Assembly: GCA_035610365.1 (NCBI GenBank)
Contig: CM069432.1
Location: 172,172,035-172,236,034, forward strand
Reading direction: 5' to 3'
Length of the DNA stretch: 64,000 bases
From: Aquatica leii
Lineage: Eukaryota; Arthropoda; Insecta; Coleoptera; Lampyridae
A program made the position numbers and the translations under genes. Below are positions 46,812 through 55,804 of the stretch, piece by piece (position 1 is the stretch's first letter; every line of letters starts with the position of its first letter). Below the pieces are notes generated by a model, which saw nothing but the letters and a program-made list of their open reading frames with translations, did no database searches and was not told where the DNA came from.

Positions 46812-47867
46812 AAACACTGTAATTTTTCAAAGTTTGTAAGTTTTATAAATTTTGTGAAAAGTGTAAAAATGGAACGCGGTTCAAAACCCGAAAATAATTA
46901 ATTGTTAATAAATACCCAGTCTGCTACATTATTGGAAATCATTCTTGATATGCTTCATAGATTTGACATGCCTGTTAAATTTTGTCGTGGTCAGTGCTTT
47001 GATAGAGCTGCAAATATGCCTGGTACAGTGACTGGTGTACGAACCCAATTTGTTGCGTTGGAAACTAGAGCCATTTTTTGTGCATTGCTTAGCTCGCAAT
47101 TTGAACCTGGTTGCCCAGGATAGTGTTCAACTTCAAACAAAGTGTCGAAACGCTTTAAATATTGCTCGAGATATAATTACATTTGTGCGAAGTTCTTCGA
47201 AACGATTAGGGATATTTTCTCCATTTCAAAATGAATAGTGGAAATCTTCGCCCTTTTTGTCCTACTAGATGGACAATTAGATTTCTTTGTATGAACTCAA
47301 TTTTAACAAATTATTCAAGTGCTATAGATTTTATGTCCGAACTGTCAAAATCTAAAAAAAATGAAGTTGGGGCAAAAGCAAGTGGTTTCCTGTCTCATTT
47401 AGAATCATTTTACTTTTGTACTCGTTAAAGTTTTTGATCACGTCGATACAACAAACACAACTAGTCAAAAAAAGACCGTGTCGTTTCAAAAAGGGTTTGT
47501 CATGCTTAGATCTTTAAAGACTGTGATAAGAATCTTTCAGAGAGCAAAATTGGTTTTTAAATTTTTGAGAAGCCGTCAACAAAAAAGCCATTCCACTTGA
47601 ATTAGACGAAGCAAAGCTTTCTCGTCAGCGATGGGTTACGCGGCGATTAGATTATAGATATAGCTTATATTAACTGTGCTTGTTTCAACATGTACTGCTG
47701 AAAGATACTTCTTCAGTCTACGTCGTCTTAAAACATATGCGAGATCAACGACTACCCAAATGCAATTGAATAATATATTGTTATCAAACATCTGCATTGA
47801 TAAAGTAGCAGATGAGTTTATCAGTGCTAACCACATCCGACAGCACCCGTTTGCACGAAATAATTAA

Positions 47868-48618
47868 AAAAAAATGCATAAAATGAAACATAAGTTTGTA
47901 ACTTACATTTTTTAAATAGTTTTTGTATAATATAGTATTTATATATACATGTGTGTGTATATATTTTAGATAATCATAACATAATGTATGTAATAACATT
48001 TATTCTTATGTTATAATTATAAACAACATTAGTTTCCATATTAATGTTTTCTAGGAACCCACAAAGTTTTACACAAGTGACAACACCCCACGGTATATGA
48101 AAAGCCGCATAAAAGTCGCATTATTGCTGTATAAGTCTGCTGAACTATAAATTAAGTTTCAAGTTTCTGAACACTTGTAAATATATTCTTCATTGTTATT
48201 CTTAATAATCGTTAATTATCTGATATTTCTAAATACAAAAAGCAATTAGATTCATTAAAACTTTTATTTAAAAAACACAATGGTGCAAAAAAAACAATTA
48301 TTTGGCGTATTGTGTAAAAACGGGTCGACTTAACTATGGAACATTCTAATACATTCAATAGGCAATTAAAAAGTACATTTCTTAGTAAATTTAAAAATAT
48401 AGTTCTTAATAGGCTTAAAATTTTGAACCCATAAGATATAAAGTTTATTATAATGATCTATTGTTACACTTCAATATAAATTTTGCTCACTTAATAAGTT
48501 AAGTATTTCAAACATGAAACGTGCAACGAAAGCTCAGCTTGTGAAAATTCGAGAATTGTAACAGAAATAAAAATTACGTTATATTTTAACAACATTCAAG
48601 TTATTAAAAAAGCTTTAA
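47868..48618. other. Non-coding stretch after the hAT relic
   Basis: AT-rich. It should contain the hAT right end, but no inverse of CAGTGGCGGCTC was found. No gene recognised. Confidence 0.35.
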
Positions 48619-48758
48619 CCCAAACAACACATTGGTACAAAAAACGTCTAAATGTCCGTCTAATAAACGTTAATAACGCGTTTAAAAACGTTTTAATGTC
48701 TAATAAACGTCTGTTAGCCGGACATTTAGACGTTTTTTATACCAATGTGTTGCTTGGG
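48619..48758. mobile_element. 140-bp hairpin MITE with CCCAARCAACAC termini, AA target
   Basis: The left end CCCAAACAACACATTGGTA and the right end (inverse of CCCAAGCAACACATTGGTA) are inverted. Similarity continues through AAAAAACGTCTAAATGTCCG towards the centre, which has further TAATAAACGT repeats. AA flanks both sides. Non-coding. Confidence 0.75.
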
Positions 48759-49681
48759 AAGGTTTAACCATTATAAACCTTATTAAAGCACACATGTATT
48801 TTGATGCATTTTTTTAATTAAAAATACAATTTTGATACTTTTAGGGTTTTTGCGACATCTTGTATAACATACCATAATAGCCCCCATATATCCCAAAAAT
48901 CAAACTTTTTGAAACTCACGTAAGTTGACCACAATATTCTGTGCCGTATAATGTGATTAAACCTGTGTACATACCGTTTTGCGGTAAGTAATTAGATATA
49001 TATTTAAAGTTGTATACCTAACTATACTAGTTTAATTAGAAATTGATCAATGACTAAAAAGATAGTAAAAATTATGCTACTTTATATAAAAAAAGTTATA
49101 AACGTTAATAATCATTGTGCCTATAGATAAATTGATCTTAAATTTCAAACTTATAATATTAAAATGACTTTCATGTAGCATGGGCTTAGTAGCTTACAAA
49201 ATTTAAAGAAAAAATCATGTTAAATACGTATAAAAAATGCGTATTTAGTAGTCGCAAAATAGCCGAACCATATGTTATTGAGTTCTTGCTCGTCTTAAAA
49301 GTCTTTGTTATTCAACTTAAAAAAGTAATTAAAATAAAAAATCTGACAAAACATAAACCAAACTTTAATTTAAAAAAATAAATACACCCAAAGTCAGATA
49401 AACAGATTATTAAACACTATTAGGTTTTGAAAAATAAATTAAAGTTTATATTCACAAATGTTTGGTTTTAAATCTGAAAAAAAGTCTTATAAATACTCTT
49501 AAAGCGTAAACACGAATTGAAAAATTGTGCCGTGCGCGATAAGGTTATAGTGCACCTTTAACATTGAACTTGATAAGTACCTATTTTATTATTTTGTGCT
49601 CATTAATTTAATTCTAACATTGACAAATAACATTAACTGCACTTGACTTCGCCCCTTGCGGGCGAAGTAAACTTAATTAAC

Positions 49682-50782
49682 ATGCCTTTAACGTCAAAAC
49701 GTTCATCTGACCATTTATCACCACCGATAAGCGATGTGCAAAAGCGTTATCAATGGGAACCTAAATCAATATTAGAACAAAACAAATTCTACCTACCCGA
49801 GCATTTAGAAGTAACTGATGGTCGAGATAATGAACAAACAACAAGTTTAGCTTCTTGTTCTTATACAACACCCACTCAAACTAAAAAGATACCGCCAATA
49901 TTTTTACACGGTTCGAACAATCACAAAGAAGTAATCGCAGATATTAAAACTTTGACCTCAAATGAATTCACAACAACATATACTACAAAAGCGCTTAAAA
50001 TCAACCTTACATCTGAAGAAGATTACAGAAAACTATCAAAGCATTATTTGGATAATAACATTCAATTTCATACTTACCAAAATCCAAACTCAAAACCTCA
50101 TTCTGTAGTAATTAAAAACGTTCCTCCTTCATTATTAGAACAAGATATTCTTACTGAACTAGAACAGCATGAATTACCTGTTATCAAAGTAGTAAGATTA
50201 TATTATAAAGACAGGGTACCCATGCCTGTATGTGTTGTTGACCTTCAAGCTAATGAAAAAGCAAAAGAAATATACGATCTTACGCAAATTCAAAATTCTA
50301 TAATAAAAATTGAACCTAGAAGACCAGCAAAAAATACGCTTCAATGTCACCGATGCCAACGTATCGGACATACTAAAAACTATTGTTCTTTAGAGCCCCG
50401 TTGCGTAAAATGTTTAAAGAATCATTTATATACGGAATGCGACAAAAAAGCCGAAGAACCTCCAGAATGTGTAAATTGCAAAGAACAACATCCAGCTAAC
50501 TACCGTGGATGCAGGGCATTTCAAGAAACTCAAATAAATCGTAATAACAAAAGATCAATTAATCCTGCTAATAATTACTCACGTGAAGCCAAAACTTACG
50601 CTGCAGCAGCCAACAGCAACTTAAATAACGACAACATACCGTCTAATAATTCAATACCTAACACTTCGTCGTCTACAAACAACATAATGTCTCATATTAT
50701 TAAATTAATCCAACCTTATATTGAACAAATTAAATCTTTTATCATTAATAATTTAATTCCGTTACTTCTTAATGTCCCATAA
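49682..50782 (+). CDS. LINE ORF1 protein with three zinc knuckles
   Basis: The frame starts at the first ATG (49682) and gives 366 aa, normal for Jockey-clade ORF1. The N-terminal ~130 residues are polar. A PRE_C2HC/RRM-like module follows (HSVVIKNVPPSLLEQDILTE, VRLYYKDRVPMPVCVVDLQ), then three knuckles: CHRCQRIGHTKNYC (CX2CX4HX4C), CVKCLKNHLYTEC and CVNCKEQHPANYRGC. The C-terminus is Asn/Ser-rich. The protein should bind LINE RNA and help form the RNP. It overlaps ORF2 by 11 nt (ORF2 ATG at 50772, this stop at 50780-50782), suggesting re-initiation or coupled translation. Confidence 0.93.
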   Translation: MPLTSKRSSDHLSPPISDVQKRYQWEPKSILEQNKFYLPEHLEVTDGRDNEQTTSLASCSYTTPTQTKKIPPIFLHGSNNHKEVIADIKTLTSNEFTTTYTTKALKINLTSEEDYRKLSKHYLDNNIQFHTYQNPNSKPHSVVIKNVPPSLLEQDILTELEQHELPVIKVVRLYYKDRVPMPVCVVDLQANEKAKEIYDLTQIQNSIIKIEPRRPAKNTLQCHRCQRIGHTKNYCSLEPRCVKCLKNHLYTECDKKAEEPPECVNCKEQHPANYRGCRAFQETQINRNNKRSINPANNYSREAKTYAAAANSNLNNDNIPSNNSIPNTSSSTNNIMSHIIKLIQPYIEQIKSFIINNLIPLLLNVP

Positions 50783-53462
50783 TCTATACTTAAAAAATCT
50801 ACAGATCCTAAATTATAATGCCAACGGACTTAAAAGCCAACGTTCCATTCTAACAGCGTTTTTAGCACGATATAACATAGACATTGCCTGCATATCCGAA
50901 ACTCATCTCACCAACAACGAAACCATAAGAATACCTGGCTATCAAATCTACCGGACTGACAGAAACACGAGGATTGCGTCTGGCGGAGTGGCAATTCTTG
51001 TTAAAAAGAATCTAGCGCATCATCAATTTAACAATTTTATTACTACTAACTTGGAGATCGTTACTGTTAAAATTTTATTAAACAACAACAAATATCTAAA
51101 CGTTACTAGCGTTTATAAACAACCAAACAAAATCTTACTAGAACAGGACATAAAAGCAATTTTTGAAACAACGGAGCCAATCCTACTAATTGTAGATCTT
51201 AATTGCAAGAACACAACTTGGGGATGCAGAAACACAAACCCCAATGGAGTTAAACTTAATGTACTATCAGCTAAATACGTGTTTCAAATTATAGCACCAG
51301 AGCAACATACATATTTTCCTTACCGTGTAGATCATCAATCAGATATTTTAGATATCGTTTTTCAAAAAATTTTTAATTATCAAATCTATCAAACAGTCTA
51401 TACCGAAATGAACTCTGATCATAACCCAGTAGTGATAAGTTTTCAAACCAATCCTGTCTTTAGACATGTTAACCAAAAACTAATAAACGGGATAATCAAC
51501 TGGCCATTATTCCAAAAAAAATTAGACGCAAACTGTGTTATCCAAAAGCTACCAGAAACACCAATTGATATTGACAACCAAATAGCTAACATAACGAACG
51601 CTATTACCACCAGCATCCAACAAGCAACTAAAACAACTCAAATGAGAAAACCACGCAACTACTACATCCCACCAAAGTATATTATAGATTTAATAAAACA
51701 AAAAAGTCAAACTCGTCGTAAATGGCAACGAACAAGAAATCCCATTACTAAAAATTTACTTAATAATTTAACACATCGAGTCAAACGAGAACTAGATGAA
51801 TACAAAATACATAATTACAAGCGAATGATTGGAAATTTTGAATCGAACGATCCAGGCCTGTGGAAAACAACTAAAAGGATCTTAGGACAACAAACAGAAA
51901 TACCTTCGATTGATGACAATGGTACAACATATTACACCGATGGTCAAAAATGCAACGCTTTTGCTAACCACTTAGAAACCGCTACTACATCACAATATGA
52001 GCAATCTGGAATTCCACACATTCTCAATTATGTAGAAACTCACATGCCCAATCCATGTAGGAATACAAAAGTAACTTCACCTAGAGAAATAGATGATATA
52101 ATTAAGCAACTTGGTAATAAGAAAGCTCCCGGACACGATTTAATAACTAATATAATACTAAAACACATAACACCAAAAACTCTAAGCCATTTAGCTACGA
52201 TATTTAATGCTTGCTTAAGACTTGGATATTTTCCAAAAATGTGGAAGCTTTCACACATACTGATGTTTCCCAAGCCAGGAAAAAACCACAAACACTTAAC
52301 AAGTTATCGCCCTATTAGCCTTCTACCAACAATGTCTAAACTTTTAGAAAAAATTATACATGTAAGATTAAAAGAAGACATTTCCACCATAGGTGTTATA
52401 CCACAATTTCAGTTTGGCTTCCGAAGCGGACACTCTACATGCCATCAGTTACAAAGACTAACAGAACTAATAGAAGAAGGCTATGAAAACAAGGAATACA
52501 CAGCAGTACTCTTTATTGATGTGGCTCAAGCCTTTGACACCGTATGGCATATGGGACTTAAATACAAAATTGCACACTTACATATATCTGAATATCTCAA
52601 AGCCGTTCTCTTCTCATTTCTTGACGACCGCACTTTTAAAATAAAAATTAATGATTCATACTCAGATACTAGAAAATTACAAGCAGGGGTTCCACAAGGA
52701 AGTGTTCTAGGGCCTATTCTCTTTAACATTTACTGCCATGATATTCCATCAACGCATGGAGAGTTACTCATGTTTGCAGATGACACTGCGTTACTTGTTA
52801 AAGACTGGGAACTAACAAGAGCAATAACAAAACTTCAACGAGCAACCAACAACATTGCTAAATGGTTCAAACAATGGAATTTAAATATCAATAAAAATAA
52901 ATGCGTAGCCAAAATCTTTACCCTGCGCCGAGCAAGCAATCTACCACTAATAACAATTAATGACAACCCAATTCCGTGGAACAACAATGCAGAAAGTGTA
53001 AAATATCTAGGTGTACTATTAGATACTAGACTGACATGGAAACCGCATATTATTAACAAACTAAACCAGGCCTATTCAAGATTAAGACAACTTTATCCCT
53101 TAATCAACAGAAAATCAACCTTAAAAACGAAGTGCACCCTATTACTGTACAAAAGCTTAATTCTCCCGTTAGTGATGTATGCATGTGTTATCTGGGGTGG
53201 CACAGCGCATACGCATGTAAACAAAATACAAGTGCTACAAAACAAACTTTTAAGAATCGCGGTAAATGCTGAGTGGTATGTAACAAATAAACAACTACAT
53301 AAGGAATTACGTATGTTGACAATCAGTGACTATATTAAGAACGTAACTGTTAAGTTTCATCAAAAATTAAATAGCTGTGAAGGTGCGGAATATTATAAAT
53401 TAGGACGTAGAAATATTCATACAAGACTAAAACGAAAGTTAACACAGGATGTTTATTTGTAG
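50772..53462 (+). CDS. LINE ORF2: apurinic-like endonuclease and reverse transcriptase
   Basis: An 896-aa intact frame. The endonuclease (about residues 5-225) shows LNYNANGLKSQRS, ISETHL, SGGVAILVKKNL, VDLNCKNTTWGC, QSDILDIV and NSDHNPVVIS, with catalytic Asn, Glu, Asp and the SDH pair. RT (about 430-740) shows KKAPGHDLITN, SYRPISLLPTMSKLLEKII, FGFRSGHST, VLFIDVAQAFDTVWH, GVPQGSVLGPILF, FADD (about 668-671) and KYLGVLLDTRLTW. A C-terminal part of ~150 residues follows, without RNase H. It nicks DNA and primes reverse transcription at the nick. Jockey-like clade is inferred from motif spacing and the lack of RNase H. Confidence 0.95.
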   Translation: MSHNLYLKNLQILNYNANGLKSQRSILTAFLARYNIDIACISETHLTNNETIRIPGYQIYRTDRNTRIASGGVAILVKKNLAHHQFNNFITTNLEIVTVKILLNNNKYLNVTSVYKQPNKILLEQDIKAIFETTEPILLIVDLNCKNTTWGCRNTNPNGVKLNVLSAKYVFQIIAPEQHTYFPYRVDHQSDILDIVFQKIFNYQIYQTVYTEMNSDHNPVVISFQTNPVFRHVNQKLINGIINWPLFQKKLDANCVIQKLPETPIDIDNQIANITNAITTSIQQATKTTQMRKPRNYYIPPKYIIDLIKQKSQTRRKWQRTRNPITKNLLNNLTHRVKRELDEYKIHNYKRMIGNFESNDPGLWKTTKRILGQQTEIPSIDDNGTTYYTDGQKCNAFANHLETATTSQYEQSGIPHILNYVETHMPNPCRNTKVTSPREIDDIIKQLGNKKAPGHDLITNIILKHITPKTLSHLATIFNACLRLGYFPKMWKLSHILMFPKPGKNHKHLTSYRPISLLPTMSKLLEKIIHVRLKEDISTIGVIPQFQFGFRSGHSTCHQLQRLTELIEEGYENKEYTAVLFIDVAQAFDTVWHMGLKYKIAHLHISEYLKAVLFSFLDDRTFKIKINDSYSDTRKLQAGVPQGSVLGPILFNIYCHDIPSTHGELLMFADDTALLVKDWELTRAITKLQRATNNIAKWFKQWNLNINKNKCVAKIFTLRRASNLPLITINDNPIPWNNNAESVKYLGVLLDTRLTWKPHIINKLNQAYSRLRQLYPLINRKSTLKTKCTLLLYKSLILPLVMYACVIWGGTAHTHVNKIQVLQNKLLRIAVNAEWYVTNKQLHKELRMLTISDYIKNVTVKFHQKLNSCEGAEYYKLGRRNIHTRLKRKLTQDVYL

Positions 53463-54636
53463 TGTTATTGTAAGAGATTCTTTTCATTTATATTTCAATT
53501 CTTATCTGTTTTTTAATTTTATTTTGATGTTAAGTAGTCTTAAGCGATTATAATGTTACCATTTACGCATTGTAAAAATGTCATGAATAGCAGTACTGCT
53601 GCTGAACTGACAAAAACAAAATGAAAAAAAAAAAAAAAATCTGAAAATAGTTCTTTATAAGTCCGTAAAATATAGAAAATAGAGAATCACTTAACAAGTT
53701 TAATAAAACTTGTAAAAAGCTTAATAATGTGTAGCAGATATTTACCAGTCTTGGTACAATACAATAATGTTGGCGAATCAGTATAATTTAATTATTTGCA
53801 TAAAAACAGCATTAAAATTAAATTTTAAAGACATTTTTTGTTATATTATAACCAAACGTAGGGATTTAATAAATATTGAAATACGTAAATATGTATGCTG
53901 ATTTTAAATGTCTAAATATAGTTTATCCTGTAGCAAAAGACGTAGCAGATCAGCTTAATTAATTTGCTTCTAAGTATAAAAATAAAAGAAAAACTTTGTG
54001 GTTACATTTTATTTTTTATGCATTCTGTTCTGCAATACAAATAAGTTTATTTTTGCCAAAGAAACTGTTGAATGTATTAATAACTAAACTAAAAATATCT
54101 ATAATAGTACAGAAAAGTATAGAACCTGTTTTGTTTAACTGTAGCAACCATAATAGTTTGTAATGTGTTAATAGACACAAAGTTTGTATGTATACGAAGA
54201 AAATTTAAAAAAATCAATCAATGACTTGCAATCTATACATTAAATAAACCGCCGCGGAACGCCAGTCAGATGCGAAACATTGAAACAATTTCTTATAGAA
54301 CATATTTATTTGTAAAAGAATAGTTTATTATAGGAAATAGATATGCATAATCAAAAACAACAATTTCATATTACTATATTATTTATTAATAATTATCAAT
54401 AACAATAATTTATAATGTATTACCATATTATTTATTTTAATATTATCCATTCATTGTATTTGCGCGTGAGAGAAAAAAAATAATTTGTAGTATTCCACGT
54501 TATTTAATAATAATTCTTTGATTAATTATCCGTCGTTAGCACAAGGTGTTGCATTGGAGATATAATATAATATGAACGATGCAAAGGTCGCGTAGTTTAT
54601 AATTATTAAAACCGTAAGTTAAAAGTTCAAAAAAAG

Positions 54637-54725
54637 GAGACAGCGCGCGGCGTTCCCAAGCGGCTACCTATCCAAGTACTGATCCCGCCCGACGTTGCTT
54701 AACTTCGGTGATCGGACGAGAAACA
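54637..54725 (-). pseudogene. 5S rRNA, truncated copy (left arm)
   Basis: The minus strand carries TCTCGTCCGATCACCGAAGT, AAGCAACGTCGGGC, GTACTTGGAT and CGCTTGGGAACGCCGCG, i.e. roughly nucleotides 33-118 of 5S rRNA. The first ~32 nt are missing and replaced by unrelated DNA. A run of seven T follows the 3' end, like the native pol III terminator. Inverse copy of 56575-56663. Confidence 0.85.
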
Positions 54726-55128
54726 ACTCAACTCAATAAATGTATTTTTCTTCATACCTCGGTCGAAAGTACGTACTTTCGTCCCTAATAGCAAGGACGA
54801 AAGTTGAACATTTACTCCCTTTGAGAAGTACACGCGCGCCCTCTATAACGCCGGGAGGAAAGAATTTCTCATGCGTATTAATACTCGTAACTAGGGACTA
54901 TTTATTCTGTTGCTACAACAAATCGTTTTATTTTATAATAAATAATATAATTTGTTAAACTAATGGAAATAAACACATTTTTGATAAAATGGAATTAATT
55001 TATTTTTAAAAAATATGACGACTTCGAATGTATTTGATGCCTGCCCCCATCAAAAACATGCTTATCAACATTTAAAGTTAAAAAAAGTAGAATTAGTACT
55101 TTCGACCGGCTATGAAGAAAAATCGTAT

Positions 55129-55246
55129 ACACTACGCGGGCCAAAGTTGAAATCTCGGTCCTGCGCGTCATGATGCCCCGAGGCGAAGCCGAGGGCATCA
55201 TGACGCGCAGGGCCAAAAATTCAACGTTCGGCCCTCGTAGTGTAAT
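55129..55246. repeat. GC-rich palindrome in each arm (inverse copy 56053-56170)
   Basis: TACACTACGCGGGCC at the left mirrors GGCCCTCGTAGTGTA at the right. In the centre CTGCGCGTCATGATGCCC pairs with GGGCATCATGACGCGCAG around GAGGCGAAGCCGA. It is a 118-bp foldback in otherwise AT-rich DNA, probably a small MITE caught in the duplication. Confidence 0.75.
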
Positions 55247-55494
55247 ATACTATACACTATTATTATCGATGGCGTCTTTTATTGACGAAAGTAATTAATA
55301 ATAATTAATTTAAAAATATTATGAGCAATGAAAATTGTCTAAAGTTTCCTGATATTTATAAATTTCTGTTATTATTTCATAAATAACCAAAGTCGAGTAC
55401 GTGTGTTTGTTAAGAAAGTAGATTCAAAACACATGCAACGTTCGGAAGTGAACAACATAATATGATACGTTATATAGGAATACAATCTCAGCTC

Positions 55495-55804
55495 GCCGAG
55501 AAAGAGAGCGGAAATCACCGAAAATGCCCGTGGCGACGCTCGTCATGGTAGACGTCTTTCAAGATCTCGTGAACTGCAACGCTATAGTGTGTATATGTCA
55601 ACATATTGTTATTATCCGTCTTACAAACATTCGCCGGTACATTTTTCTAACCTATCTTTGCTTTTATCGTTGTAGTTTAAGTCTTTAGGTATTATTATAA
55701 ATAAATTAATTTTTATTTAATAAATAAATATCCGATTATTTTTAATTTTTATTGACGTGAATGCCTTTTAAATAGACTAACGTTTTTGGAATTCAGATAA
55801 ACTT
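55495..55804. other. Spacer between the inverted arms
   Basis: About 310 bp of single-copy sequence plus, at its right edge (55735-55804), a 70-bp block repeated after the right arm. No gene is recognised. Confidence 0.6.

Larger units (their letters stand above)
46433..46909. mobile_element. Foldback element, 9-bp target duplication, hammerhead-like motifs in both arms
   Basis: Inverted arms of ~180 bp (46467-46648 and ~46726-46909) begin ATTATTTTCGGRTTTTGAAC and share the whole series down to GATATARGATCCYGACAAGC. AAATACCCA is duplicated at 46424-46432 and 46910-46918; removing one copy and the insert restores the hAT frame exactly. The left side has ~34 extra bases outside the arm. The layout (inverted pseudo-LTR-like arms with a ribozyme motif, odd extension) suggests a Penelope-like origin. 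Confidence 0.8.
45124..47867 (+). pseudogene. hAT transposon relic with TTF zinc finger, DUF4371 and hAT dimerisation parts
   Basis: CAGTGGCGGCTCGTGAGG at 45124 is a classic hAT left terminus. The frame probably began at 45528 (MDKVVIRKVKQSSAVDLWV). A TTF/ZMYM-type zinc finger follows, LCKICKNAFEQKLLSFSTKK ... NKAFERFQVHENSACH. The DUF4371/RNase H-like core gives YLAIQGLVIRGHTDESSNLL, SIITHKVLRHFIAQLKDAKY and IIIDESSDM; past a foldback insertion, PVKFCRGQCFDRAANM, LARNLNLVAQDSV, CPTRWT. The end shows the dimerisation motif TAERYFFSLRRLKTYARSTT. Stops and shifts are numerous. The right TIR was not found. It once encoded a nuclear DNA transposase. Confidence 0.85.
49481..53636 (+). mobile_element. 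Jockey-type non-LTR retrotransposon (LINE), apparently full length and intact
   Basis: Two overlapping open frames (ORF1 gag-like, ORF2 endonuclease-RT), a short 5' UTR, a 3' UTR and a terminal A tract ending near 53636. A target duplication AAATCTGAAAA lies at 49470-49480 and 53637-53647. The opposite arm (about 57650-57670, inverse) preserves the empty site, which proves the boundaries. No stops or shifts are seen, so it is young and could be active. Confidence 0.95.
48947..55494 (+). repeat. Left arm of a 2.4-kb inverted duplication (interrupted by a LINE)
   Basis: Segments 48947-49480 and 53637-55494 together are the near-identical inverse of 55805-58184; only scattered substitutions are seen. 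The LINE at 49481-53636 explains the gap. The arm holds a truncated 5S rRNA (minus), a GC-rich palindrome and further small inverted words (CGGTCGAAAGTA / TACTTTCGACCG). No protein gene is recognised in it. Confidence 0.93.

Noticed and set aside
44386..48063. TGTGGGTTCCTAGAA at 44386-44400 and its exact inverse at 48049-48063 as TIRs of one large element
   Set aside because: A 15-bp inverted match is expected by chance in a window this size, the flanks show no target duplication, and the hAT relic has its own CAGTGGCG terminus at 45124.
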